From Bacteroides sp. (GTDB lineage Bacteria; Bacteroidota; Bacteroidia; Bacteroidales; Bacteroidaceae): 64,000 nt of DNA. This document shows, piece after piece, positions 9,261 to 17,671 of the stretch. Location of the stretch: positions 1-64,000 of the forward strand of contig NZ_JAQVBV010000013.1 in NCBI RefSeq assembly GCF_028690125.1, given 5' to 3'. The notes beneath the pieces were generated by a model. It worked only from the letters and a program-made list of their open reading frames with translations. It did not search any database and had not been told where the DNA came from. Made by a program: the position numbers and the translations under genes. Numbering within the stretch: position 1 is the stretch's first letter; each line of letters opens with the position of its first letter.

Positions 9261-10610
9261 ATGAAAAAGAATTTTTTATTGACTTTACTTTTGTTCTGCG
9301 CCGCTTCTCTGACAGCACAGAATTGGGAACCTCTTTTTAATGGTAAGAACCTGAAAGGATGGAAAAAGCTGAACGGCACAGCTGAGTATAAAATAGTAGA
9401 TGATGCTATTGTCGGTATATCTAAGATGGGGACTGATAACACATTCCTTACTACGACCAAGAAGTATGGAGACTTTATCCTCGAATTCGATTTCAAAGTA
9501 GATGATGGTTTGAACTCTGGTGTACAGCTTCGTAGTGAAAGTACAAAAGATTACCAAAAAGGACGTGTACATGGTTATCAATTCGAAATCGATCCTTCCA
9601 AACGTGCATGGTCCGGAGGTATTTATGATGAAGCACGCCGAGGCTGGCTATATCCTTTAACTAAGAACCCGGCTGCACAAACAGCATTTAAAAATAATGC
9701 ATGGAACAAAGCTCGTATAGAAGCTGTCGGTAATTCAATCCGTACCTGGATCAATGGCGTACCTTGTGCAAATCTTTGGGATGATATGACTCCTGAAGGA
9801 TTCATTGCTTTGCAAGTACATGCTATCGGTAATGCTGCCGATGAAGGAAAGACGGTAAGTTGGAAGGATATTCGTATCTGTACAACAGATGTTGAACGTT
9901 ACCAAACTCCGGAATCTCAGGTTGCACCGGAAGCAAATGCAATAATTAATACTATTTCTCCCCGTGAAGCGAAAGATGGATGGGCATTGCTTTGGGATGG
10001 CAAGACTACTAATGGCTGGAGAGGTGCAAAACTTTCTACTTTCCCTGAAAAGGGCTGGAAGATTGATAATGGCATTTTGAAAGTGATTAAGAGTGGTGGA
10101 GCAGAATCTGCTAATGGCGGTGATATAGTGACCACCCGTAAATATAAGAACTTTATCCTGACTGTAGATTTCAAGATTACTGAAGGAGCCAACAGTGGAG
10201 TTAAGTACTTCGTTAATCCGGATATGAATAAAGGAGAAGGTTCAGCTATTGGCTGCGAATTCCAAATCCTTGATGACGACAAACATCCTGACGCAAAACT
10301 AGGTGTTAATGGTAACAGAAAACTGGGTTCATTGTATGATCTGATTCCGGCTCCTGCAAAGAAAAACTTCAATAAGAAAGAATTTAATACAGCTACTATT
10401 ATTGTAAAGGGTAATCATGTAGAACACTGGTTGAATGGCGTTAAGCTGATTGAATACGATCGTAACAATGATATGTGGAATGCATTGGTGGCTTACAGTA
10501 AATATAAGAACTGGCCGAATTTCGGAAATCCTGAAGAAGGAAATATTCTTCTGCAAGATCATGGAGATGAAGTCTGGTTCAAAAATGTGAAGATTAAAGA
10601 ACTGAAATAG
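9261..10610 (+). CDS. Secreted protein with two DUF1080 (3-keto-disaccharide hydrolase) domains
   Basis: This 449-residue protein has a cleavable signal peptide ending SLTAQ. Two homologous DUF1080 domains follow: about residues 22-215 ([16 protein letters not shown]) and 240-447 ([13 protein letters not shown]). The fold is a concanavalin-like jelly roll, and characterised members hydrolyse 3-keto-glycosides or bind sugars. Both copies keep the N-terminal LF/LWdGK..GW motif and the internal SGVQ/SGVK strand, so neither is obviously decayed. Catalytic assignment is not possible by eye. A candidate promoter lies upstream, so it may be transcribed separately from the SusCD operon. A 3-keto activity would imply a partner dehydrogenase, which is not encoded here. 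Confidence 0.85.
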   Translation: MKKNFLLTLLLFCAASLTAQNWEPLFNGKNLKGWKKLNGTAEYKIVDDAIVGISKMGTDNTFLTTTKKYGDFILEFDFKVDDGLNSGVQLRSESTKDYQKGRVHGYQFEIDPSKRAWSGGIYDEARRGWLYPLTKNPAAQTAFKNNAWNKARIEAVGNSIRTWINGVPCANLWDDMTPEGFIALQVHAIGNAADEGKTVSWKDIRICTTDVERYQTPESQVAPEANAIINTISPREAKDGWALLWDGKTTNGWRGAKLSTFPEKGWKIDNGILKVIKSGGAESANGGDIVTTRKYKNFILTVDFKITEGANSGVKYFVNPDMNKGEGSAIGCEFQILDDDKHPDAKLGVNGNRKLGSLYDLIPAPAKKNFNKKEFNTATIIVKGNHVEHWLNGVKLIEYDRNNDMWNALVAYSKYKNWPNFGNPEEGNILLQDHGDEVWFKNVKIKELK

Positions 10611-10664
10611 TAAATGAAAGAGGCTGTGCCAGAAGTTATTAAAGCTATCAATATATAATTTTTG

Positions 10665-10729
10665 GACGCGGATAACGTAGATGAACGCGGATTTTAGGAA
10701 AGAATCGCGTTTATCTGCGTTATCTGCGT
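10665..10729. repeat. Imperfect 26-bp inverted repeat of CGCGGAT/ATCTGCG type
   Basis: 10665-10690 and 10704-10729 are imperfect inverted copies (about 21 of 26 positions pair) built from ACGC-GATAACG-AGAT-AACGCG units. A weaker outer pairing extends on both sides. It resembles dispersed Bacteroides intergenic palindromes and may terminate or stabilise the DUF1080 transcript. Confidence 0.5.
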
Positions 10730-10786
10730 TTAAAAGATAGCGATTATAGACTTTTAGCATAGCTCCTTTTTTACAAAAAAATTGAA

Positions 10787-11635
10787 ATGTGTTCCTCAAT
10801 TCAACATCTCTACAGGCAATCTCCTGATGGTGACGGGTTGTTTTATGCCTGGTTTCCATCTATGCATACTCGTATCGATATTATGTTATCGTGCCGGAAC
10901 TCGGAAGATGAATTGTTGTTAGTGATTGGGGCTATACAAGATACATTACAGCAATTGGAAAAGATTGCTAATTATTACGATCCCGCTAGTGAACTTGCTC
11001 TGGTAAATAAGGTTGCGTCTCTACGTCCCGTGAAACTTAGCCGGACTCTTTATGAAATGATTTTCTTATGTTTGGAATATCATAAGAAGACTTTAGGCTG
11101 TTTTGATGTCACTATCCATTCTGAACATTATACTCGTGATACTATACAATCGGTGCAATTGTCTGCCGAAGATCGATCTGTTTTTTTCTGGCAAGAAGGT
11201 GTGACTATCAATTTATCCGGTTTTCTCAAAGGATATGCTTTGGAGCAGATTAGAAAAATATTGGAAAAGTATTTAATAAAAAATGCATTGATAAATATGG
11301 GAAACAGTTCGGTATTCGCTTTGGGAAATCACCCTAATGGTAAAGGTTGGAAGGTTGATTTTGGAAAGCGGGTCAATACAGAAACATACGGTAAAGATAA
11401 TGCTCTGCTTTTATTTGACGAATGTCTCACAACTTCAGGAAATGATTCTGCCGAACGCAAACATCTAATTTCTCCTCAAAGTGGAAAATTGATAGAAGGT
11501 TTTAGGCAATTGGCTATAGTGACAGCCAATGGAGCCATTGGAGAAATTCTATCTACCAGTCTATTCGTTGCAAATGAAGAGCAGCGCGCCTTATTAATTG
11601 ACAGATTCCGGTTGAAAACAGTTATTGAACTATAA
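10787..11635 (+). CDS. apbE: ApbE-type FAD:protein FMN transferase
   Basis: A 282-residue protein matching ApbE along its length. INLSGFLKGYALE corresponds to the FAD-binding GGIAKGYA motif, INMGNSSVFALG to the NxGG segment, and TSGNDSAERKHLISPQSGK to the C-terminal TSG..HIIDP motif. ApbE proteins transfer FMN from FAD to a Thr or Ser of target proteins such as NqrB, NqrC or RnfG, usually in the periplasm, and most are lipoproteins. This one begins MCSSIQHLYRQ and shows no signal peptide, so it may act in the cytosol or the start may be wrong. NxGG and GGIAKG both deviate from consensus, so activity is not certain. It follows the DUF1080 gene by 176 bp and no target flavoprotein gene is adjacent. 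Confidence 0.8.
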   Translation: MCSSIQHLYRQSPDGDGLFYAWFPSMHTRIDIMLSCRNSEDELLLVIGAIQDTLQQLEKIANYYDPASELALVNKVASLRPVKLSRTLYEMIFLCLEYHKKTLGCFDVTIHSEHYTRDTIQSVQLSAEDRSVFFWQEGVTINLSGFLKGYALEQIRKILEKYLIKNALINMGNSSVFALGNHPNGKGWKVDFGKRVNTETYGKDNALLLFDECLTTSGNDSAERKHLISPQSGKLIEGFRQLAIVTANGAIGEILSTSLFVANEEQRALLIDRFRLKTVIEL

Positions 11636-11834
11636 ACAATATTGTTGTAAAATTGGCCTGTTCTGTTATGCAACAGCTCAGGATTAGTTGCTTCACCGTA
11701 TTTTACTAATTATTCGGTTGGTATTCGTAGTTGCCCGTAGCGACAGGCGGGGTACGACTTCTGGATTACTCTGTGTATTGTACTGAACAAGTTTCCCCTT
11801 AAACTTTTTTGGTACAATGCAGATAGAATATAAT

Positions 11835-11873
11835 GGTCAGTTTCTTTCCTTTATTGAATAGTATTTTTTGTAT
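11835..11873 (+). promoter_or_regulatory. PUL operator/promoter motif, copy A (sulfatase)
   Basis: GGTCAGTTTCTT (11835-11846) followed by TCCTTTATTGAATA (11847-11860), then a -7-like region around GTATTTTTTG. Copies B at 16278 and C at 22687 share the full ~26 bp; copy D at 16206 on the minus strand shares the core. It lies 60-100 bp before the sulfatase start. Confidence 0.6.
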
Positions 11874-11933
11874 TTTGTAAGATTCAATACCGATATTTGT
11901 AATATTGAAAAAAGAATTAAATATCTAATATTT

Positions 11934-13616
11934 ATGAACTCAAAATTATTACTTCTACCGGCTGTATTGACAATGACCGGAAACTCTGTAGCAAAAGACA
12001 AAAGTAAAAAGACTGATAAGCGACCGAATATTCTGGTGATTCTTGCAGATGATTTAGGCTATTCTGACCTAGGGTGTTATGGCAGTGAGATTCATACTCC
12101 CAACCTGGACAAATTAGCGCAACAAGGTGTACGTTTTAATCATTTCTATAACGCTAGTCGCAGTTGCCCGACACGTGCTTCTTTATTAACCGGACTTTAT
12201 CAACATCAGGCGGGTATAGGACGTATGACATTTGATGAAGGTTTGCCCGGATATCGTGGAACGCTTTCACGCGGTGCTGTAACCATTGCAGAGGTTTTGA
12301 AAGAAGTAGGATATACCACCAGTATGGTGGGTAAGTGGCATGTTGCAGAGACTCCGTTACGTAAAGACCAACGGGAATGGTTAGCACATCATGTCTTTCA
12401 TGACACTTTTTCTGACTTATGCCATTATCCCGTGAACCGGGGCTTTGATACCCATTATGGAACTATTTATGGGGTAGTGGACTATTTCGACCCTTTCAGC
12501 CTGGTAGAAGGAGAAGTGCCTATAAAAGAAGTACCCGATGGATATTATATCACCCAGGCTCTTTCCGATCGTGCAGTAAAGGAGGTGAACGAATATGCAA
12601 AAGAAGATAAACCATTCTTTATGTATCTGGCTTACACTGCACCTCATTGGCCTCTTCATGCTTTACCCGAAGATATAGAAAAATATAAAGACACCTACAA
12701 AGTGGGTTGGGAATCTATACGTGCTGCTCGCTATGAACGGCAAAAGCAATTGGGCATATTTCCCGGAATAGATAATTTTTTATCTGATCGTCAGTTTCAA
12801 GATAAGTGGGAAAATAATCCTACAGCAGAGTGGGATGCCCGTGCCATGGCAGTACACGCAGCGATGATTGACCGTATGGATCAAGGAATAGGTCAGGTTA
12901 TTGATGCCTTAGAACGTACGGGACAGTTGGATAACACATTAATTTTATTCCTTTCCGATAATGGATGTAGTAATGAAATTTGCCAGAACTATTCACCCGG
13001 TGAAAATGACCGTCCTGATATGACGCGTAAAGGAGAAGTGATGGTTTATCCGCATAATAAAGAAGTACTTCCTGGACCGGAAACAACATATGCTTCCATA
13101 GGAGCACGTTGGGCAAATGTAGCCAATACTCCTTTCCGTTTCTGGAAAGCTAAATCTTATGAAGGAGGTATTTGTACTCCTATGATTGCACATTGGCCCA
13201 AAGGAATCAAAAAGAATGTAGGTGGAATGACTTCTGAAATAGGTCACGTGATGGACATCATGGCTACTTGCATTGATCTGGCAGATGCAAATTATCCTGA
13301 AAAATATAAAGGTCATGAGATTATTCCACTCGAAGGCAAAAGTTTATTACCTGTTTTTAAGACAGGTCATCGTAAAGGACACGATTATCTTGGTTTTGAA
13401 CATTTCAATGAACGTGCTTTCCTTTCCAATGATGGTTGGAAAATTGTTCGTCCGGGCGAAAATGCAAAATGGGAATTATATAATCTGAATGAGGATCGTA
13501 GTGAGCAATATAATCTTGCTAATAAATATCCGGAAAAGATAACTGAAATGGTGAAGGCCTATGAAGCATGGGCCAAACGTTGTATGGTAGAGCCTTATCC
13601 CGGGCAGAAAAAGTAG
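11934..13616 (+). CDS. Secreted arylsulfatase, Ser-type (S1 family)
   Basis: A 560-residue sulfatase starting at the ATG at 11934, which gives a hydrophobic signal (LLLLPAVLTMTG). An ATG at 11868 is in frame but lies at the promoter and lacks a signal. The metal site begins ILVILADDLGYSDLGCYG. The formylglycine motif is S77-C-P-T-R, within RSCPTRASLLTGLYQHQAG, so the modified residue should be serine, matured by an anaerobic radical SAM enzyme (anSME) encoded elsewhere. Further conserved stretches are VGKWH, APHWPLHALP and LSDNG. Overall similarity is to the Pseudomonas arylsulfatase type. It should remove sulfate esters from glycans in the periplasm; the sugar specificity is unknown. Motif A lies immediately upstream, suggesting control together with the GH genes. 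Confidence 0.92.
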   Translation: MNSKLLLLPAVLTMTGNSVAKDKSKKTDKRPNILVILADDLGYSDLGCYGSEIHTPNLDKLAQQGVRFNHFYNASRSCPTRASLLTGLYQHQAGIGRMTFDEGLPGYRGTLSRGAVTIAEVLKEVGYTTSMVGKWHVAETPLRKDQREWLAHHVFHDTFSDLCHYPVNRGFDTHYGTIYGVVDYFDPFSLVEGEVPIKEVPDGYYITQALSDRAVKEVNEYAKEDKPFFMYLAYTAPHWPLHALPEDIEKYKDTYKVGWESIRAARYERQKQLGIFPGIDNFLSDRQFQDKWENNPTAEWDARAMAVHAAMIDRMDQGIGQVIDALERTGQLDNTLILFLSDNGCSNEICQNYSPGENDRPDMTRKGEVMVYPHNKEVLPGPETTYASIGARWANVANTPFRFWKAKSYEGGICTPMIAHWPKGIKKNVGGMTSEIGHVMDIMATCIDLADANYPEKYKGHEIIPLEGKSLLPVFKTGHRKGHDYLGFEHFNERAFLSNDGWKIVRPGENAKWELYNLNEDRSEQYNLANKYPEKITEMVKAYEAWAKRCMVEPYPGQKK

Positions 13617-14073
13617 CATCACACCAATGATTGATAATTATATGTCAAGAATTTCTTTGTCTTTGGGTGCAGTGATGATTATATAGACGTTGCTGTGACA
13701 ATCTTCTCCGAAGCTCACAACTTCTATCAAGTGTGTGAACCTTATTATATTATTCAATGTCTGCACGGGAGAAACTCATATTTCACCGGCAGATTCTTTT
13801 TATATTAATCTGCTGTTCCGGATAAAATAAGTTGAAGATAGCCAGACTTTATCCACTTCGTGTACTAATATTAATTCGTTGAACTATAGTCTTCCTTTCG
13901 TAGAACTATAGTCCAACGAAAGGAAGACTATAGTTGTCGCTTCGAAGGACTATAGTTCTACGAACTAATTTGTGCACTCGAGAAGGCTAAACACTACTAA
14001 GCAATGACTAGATATTACTAGCCAAGCTCATTAAATATAGTCCGTAAATCATCTATCTGTCACATTCCGGTTT
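13617..14073. other. Gene-free gap between convergent sulfatase and GH67 genes
   Basis: About 457 bp with no convincing coding frame. Its notable content is the nested palindrome at 13873-13967. No clear T-tract terminator was found for either converging gene. Confidence 0.6.
13873..13967. repeat. Nested palindromic repeat of ACTATAGT units
   Basis: 13882-13901 pairs perfectly over 20 bp with 13916-13935. In competition, 13901-13914 pairs perfectly with 13947-13960, and the outer flanks (from 13873 and to 13967) also pair. The unit GAACTATAGTC recurs in both orientations, so at least two mutually exclusive hairpins can form. Confidence 0.75.
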
Positions 14074-16143
14074 TTATTGCGCTTGATGAGGCAAATAAAT
14101 AGAGAAGAATCTGTCAGCAGATTCATAAAAGGCTTTTGCATCTTGTTGCTCCTTTAAAAGGCTTTTCATAACCTCATCAAACCGTCTGGAATCAATTTGG
14201 TAACGGATTGATTTCCAAAGTTGTATATTCTCTTCAACTTGTTTTATACCTTGTTTCAGGTTTTCTGTGAGTTCTTTCTCTAGGGTATCTCCTGACTTCA
14301 TTCGATGATTCCATGGCACATAATGAAAACAAAGCAGATACAACTCGGGGCATTGTTTAAGATCGTTGAAATGAGTACTGTTGATTGGGAAATATTGTGA
14401 AACATAATCAGAGCCGCTAGTCGTTCGGTTGGTTCCGATCCCTTTAGTATCTATTTTCCATTCCTTGTTAGCTCGGATGTCAAATCCGGCTTGGTAATGA
14501 CAAGTTACTTGAGTTGTTAGTCCGAGGCTAAAAGGTGAATGGCTGCGGACAAAGTTATCCCATGTTGGCATCATCATCTGTTTTATCACCTTTTCTGTTG
14601 GTTTGTCACAATTCCATGTCGATTTAATCCATTCAGAGGTAATCTTTTCGGTTGTTTCTCTCGGATCCCAGGCTAAACGTCCGAATGCAAACCAATTTGC
14701 CTGTGCAAAATGATGACCTGTCCAGTTGCTTGAATCGCCGGTATTAGCTACTCCTGCCATAGCCCGGTATCGGAGGGGATAAATCTTGCCTGTAATTATT
14801 TTGTGAATGTTGCTACCGGAACCTTTGCAATAGGTATCAAAATTGAGAAATTCTTTCCACATCGGAGCCAGGTATACCAGGTAAGTAGATTGCCCGATAT
14901 ATTCTTGGGTAATCTGTAATTCAGGCATTAATGGAGTTTGCTTCATTGCTCCGAATAGAGGTTGGGCAGGTTCACCGGGTTGAAAATCCAATGCTCCGTT
15001 TTTAGCTTGCAGTACCACATTGGAATCAAATTTTCCGTCAAGTGGGAGAAATTCTTTATATGAGCGCTTGATACGGTCATTATCTATTTGAGGGTTATAT
15101 ACAAAAGTTCTCCATATCACAATACCTCCATGCGGCTTTAATGCACGTGCCAATACATTAGCTCCTTCTGCGTGTGTACAATGATAATCTTGTGGCCCGG
15201 GCATACCTTCTGAGTTTGCTTTAACGAGAAATCCTCCAAAGTCGGGGATGAGTGAATAAATTTCATCCACTTTAGTATTCCACCATTTCTGTACTTGAGG
15301 GTCAAGCGGATTAGCCGTATCGAGAGTACCTGCACCTCCCCATCTCTTCATTACTTCGGGTGTTGATGAAGGTTTCATCGGAGCCGCAAAATTGGCGGCG
15401 AGATAGATACGTATATTGTATTTGCGTAAAATATGTGCCAGAGCGGAAACCTTTTTCAGATATTCACGTCGTAAAATACGAGGATCGGCATTGACATTGT
15501 TTAATACTACTCCATTGATACCTATGGAAGCATTCGCACGCGCGTAATCTGTATATCTCTTATCCAGTTTTTCCGGCAGTTCGTTCCATTGCCATAATGT
15601 TTTTCCGGCATATCCTCGTTCTATATTTCCATTCAGATCGTCCCAATGGTTAAGCTGGCGAAACTCCAATGCCGGCACTTCTCTGATATTCAGTCGTTCC
15701 AGAGGATACTCACATTGAATAAGGCGGATCAGATGGAATGTTCCGTAAAGAAAACCTGCATCTGAGTAAGCTTGCAATATAATCTGATTGTTGTTGTTGC
15801 GAATAAGATACCCTTCCTTACCCAGGCTTTTGTCTTTACAATAATTCATTTGAATACTTGCTTTGGCATTATTGATGAATTCAGGGGTTATTCCCAACGT
15901 TGCTTTTAAACTACGTTTTAATTCTTCTGCTATTACTTCATCATATTTGCAACGGGGCAAATTTACTTGACTGTAATATTGGATATACGACTGTTTTAAA
16001 CCAAGGTTGTGAACTGATTTGTAGTTTAACCAAAGTTCGTAGCCTGTATCTGTGGTGTTTGCTGTTTGAGCTTGTCCCCGGGAATGTCCGATGGTACATA
16101 AACAGAGTAGAATAATACCGAGATGAAAATAATATTTATTCAT
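14074..16143 (-). CDS. GH67 alpha-glucuronidase
   Basis: This 689-residue protein has a signal peptide (about 1-24) and full-length similarity to GH67, which removes 4-O-methyl-glucuronic acid from xylo-oligosaccharide ends. The expected catalytic residues are present: Glu312 in KANSEGMPGP as general acid, and Asp386 (GALDFQ) and Glu414 (LQITQEYIG) as the base pair. The N-terminal domain about 30-150 matches the GH67N sandwich, and EFRQLNHWDDLNGNIERGYAG starts the TIM barrel. It is transcribed divergently from the GH43 gene at 16452, and the 308-bp gap contains two opposed copies of the operator motif. It is the only PUL-region gene on the minus strand. Its presence suggests a glucuronoxylan-like substrate or side chain. 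Confidence 0.95.
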   Translation of the reverse strand: MNKYYFHLGIILLCLCTIGHSRGQAQTANTTDTGYELWLNYKSVHNLGLKQSYIQYYSQVNLPRCKYDEVIAEELKRSLKATLGITPEFINNAKASIQMNYCKDKSLGKEGYLIRNNNNQIILQAYSDAGFLYGTFHLIRLIQCEYPLERLNIREVPALEFRQLNHWDDLNGNIERGYAGKTLWQWNELPEKLDKRYTDYARANASIGINGVVLNNVNADPRILRREYLKKVSALAHILRKYNIRIYLAANFAAPMKPSSTPEVMKRWGGAGTLDTANPLDPQVQKWWNTKVDEIYSLIPDFGGFLVKANSEGMPGPQDYHCTHAEGANVLARALKPHGGIVIWRTFVYNPQIDNDRIKRSYKEFLPLDGKFDSNVVLQAKNGALDFQPGEPAQPLFGAMKQTPLMPELQITQEYIGQSTYLVYLAPMWKEFLNFDTYCKGSGSNIHKIITGKIYPLRYRAMAGVANTGDSSNWTGHHFAQANWFAFGRLAWDPRETTEKITSEWIKSTWNCDKPTEKVIKQMMMPTWDNFVRSHSPFSLGLTTQVTCHYQAGFDIRANKEWKIDTKGIGTNRTTSGSDYVSQYFPINSTHFNDLKQCPELYLLCFHYVPWNHRMKSGDTLEKELTENLKQGIKQVEENIQLWKSIRYQIDSRRFDEVMKSLLKEQQDAKAFYESADRFFSIYLPHQAQ

Positions 16144-16205
16144 AATGGATATTTTAAGGAATATTACAAAGAAAAGAAAATAAAGGAAAATTGCAGGCTA
16201 TTTTT

Positions 16206-16222
16206 TGTTCAATAAAAGACAA
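16206..16222 (-). promoter_or_regulatory. PUL operator motif, copy D (GH67, minus strand)
   Basis: Read on the minus strand this is TTGTCTTTTATTGAACA, matching the core of copy B (TTGTCCTTTATTGAATA) at 15 of 17 positions. It lies about 65 bp upstream of the GH67 start, in the orientation of that gene. Confidence 0.5.
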
Positions 16223-16277
16223 ATTCTATTCGTAATTCCCGTGTTAAAAGGAAAAGAAAGGATCTTTTTTCATTTAT

Positions 16278-16313
16278 GGTCAGTTTTTGTCCTTTATTGA
16301 ATAGTTATTTTTG
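16278..16313 (+). promoter_or_regulatory. PUL operator/promoter motif, copy B (GH43)
   Basis: GGTCAGTTTTTG (16278-16289) followed by TCCTTTATTGAATA (16290-16303), then a perfect -7 box TATTTTTG at 16306-16313. The motif therefore occupies the -10 to -35 region of the promoter, where an activator or repressor would act. It differs from copy A at two of 26 positions. Confidence 0.65.
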
Positions 16314-16451
16314 TATGTTTTCTAATGTTATTCCGATTTTTGCAATATGAATTAGTCGGGATTCGTATTATAATATCCATGAATTCAAAACTATTTAAGA
16401 GAAATATGGCGGACTATGATCTGAAAATCATTTTCTTTGTATTTTCTTAAA

Positions 16452-17573
16452 ATGAATGAAGTTATGAAAACTATGAAAACGAAATTAAGTTTGTTGTTGT
16501 CTCTGGTCCTGTTAGTGTCATGTAATCCCAAAAACACGGGGAAACAAGATGTTATAGCAAGAGATACTACTTATACAAATCCGCTATTGGCAGAAGGAGG
16601 CTCTGATGCTAGTGCCATTTTTCATAATGGGCAGTATTATTATACACATGAAACAGAATCAGACATTGTGCTGTGGAAAACTACAGATATTACAGATCTG
16701 GCTCATGCTAAATCCAAAAAGGTGTGGATTCCTAAAGATCCTTTGAATAGTAGGCATCTTTGGGACCCTGAAATTCGATTGATCAATGGTAAATGGTATA
16801 TTTATTTTGCTGCTGACGATGGAAATACGGATAATCATCAACTTTATGTAGTTGAAAATGACTCTCCCGATCCTATGGAAGGGGAGTTTCAGTTGAGAGG
16901 ACCTATCGTCACAAACTCTGGATGGAATTGGGGAATTCATCCTGCTACTTTCGAGCATAAAGGAGAACTTTATTTGTTGTGGTCGGGTTGGCCCAGCCGG
17001 AGAATTAATACAGAAACCCAATGTATTTACATTGCCCGGATGAAAGATCCGTGGACACTCGATTCGGAGAGAGTATTGATTTCGCGACCGGAATATGAAT
17101 GGGAACGGCAATGGGTGAATCCTGACGGTAGTAGGACAGCCTATCCTATTTATGTGAATGAGGCTCCGCAGTTCTTCCATTCGAAAGATAACAAGAAGTT
17201 GATTGTATACTATGCAGCTAGTGGGTGTTGGTCGCCTTTTTATTGTACAGGTATGCTGACAGCTGATGCAGACAGTGATTTATTAGACCCTGCTTCATGG
17301 AAGAAATCAGAGGTCCCGGTCTTCCAGCAAGAGCCAAAAGAACGTATTTACGGGCCGGGTAGTTTTTCATTTATTCCTTCACCGGACGGAACTGAAATAT
17401 ATTTGTTGTATCATGCACGAAGTATGCCGAATTCGGTTACAGGCGAACCGGAAAGTCGTAATACGAGGTTGCAAAAGATAGGATGGGATGCAAATGGTAT
17501 GCCGGATTTAGGTAAGCCGGTTCCTGTGGGGGTTCCGTTGCCGAAGCCGTCAGGTACTCCTGTCAAGAAATAG
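16452..17573 (+). CDS. GH43 family glycosidase, lipoprotein
   Basis: From the ATG at 16452 the protein has 373 residues with lipobox LLVSC (Cys24); 16464 and 16473 are equally possible starts. The five-bladed propeller of GH43 is indicated by TNPLLAEGGSDASAIFHNG (base Asp in GSDAS), HLWDPEIRLINGKWYIYFA (pKa-modulating Asp) and VNEAPQFFH (general acid Glu). GH43 enzymes are mainly alpha-L-arabinofuranosidases, arabinanases and beta-xylosidases; the loop pattern resembles exo-acting arabinofuranosidase-type members, but subfamily cannot be set by eye. It is divergent from GH67 and likely controlled by motif copy B. The GH2 gene lies 98 bp downstream. Confidence 0.88.
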   Translation: MNEVMKTMKTKLSLLLSLVLLVSCNPKNTGKQDVIARDTTYTNPLLAEGGSDASAIFHNGQYYYTHETESDIVLWKTTDITDLAHAKSKKVWIPKDPLNSRHLWDPEIRLINGKWYIYFAADDGNTDNHQLYVVENDSPDPMEGEFQLRGPIVTNSGWNWGIHPATFEHKGELYLLWSGWPSRRINTETQCIYIARMKDPWTLDSERVLISRPEYEWERQWVNPDGSRTAYPIYVNEAPQFFHSKDNKKLIVYYAASGCWSPFYCTGMLTADADSDLLDPASWKKSEVPVFQQEPKERIYGPGSFSFIPSPDGTEIYLLYHARSMPNSVTGEPESRNTRLQKIGWDANGMPDLGKPVPVGVPLPKPSGTPVKK

Positions 17574-17600
17574 GTTATATTTATATACTTTTTATAATAT

Positions 17601-17625
17601 TTGACAAGTGCATATCACTTGTCAA
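17601..17625 (+). repeat. 10-bp perfect hairpin before the GH2 gene
   Basis: TTGACAAGTG and CACTTGTCAA flank a 5-nt loop. No T-tract follows, so it may be a processing or stabilising structure between the GH43 and GH2 genes rather than a terminator. Confidence 0.45.
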
Positions 17626-17671
17626 GGGAGAACATTATATCATATTATTAACATACTATTAAATTAAAACA

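Noticed and set aside
9917..10372. Long minus-strand open frames within PUL genes (for example 9917-10372, 25847-26350, 59579-60229)
   Set aside because: They lie antisense to clearly recognised genes and have unnatural composition; they are shadows of codon usage.
11868..11933. In-frame upstream ATG for the sulfatase
   Set aside because: It falls inside the promoter region and would bury the signal peptide; the ATG at 11934 is better.
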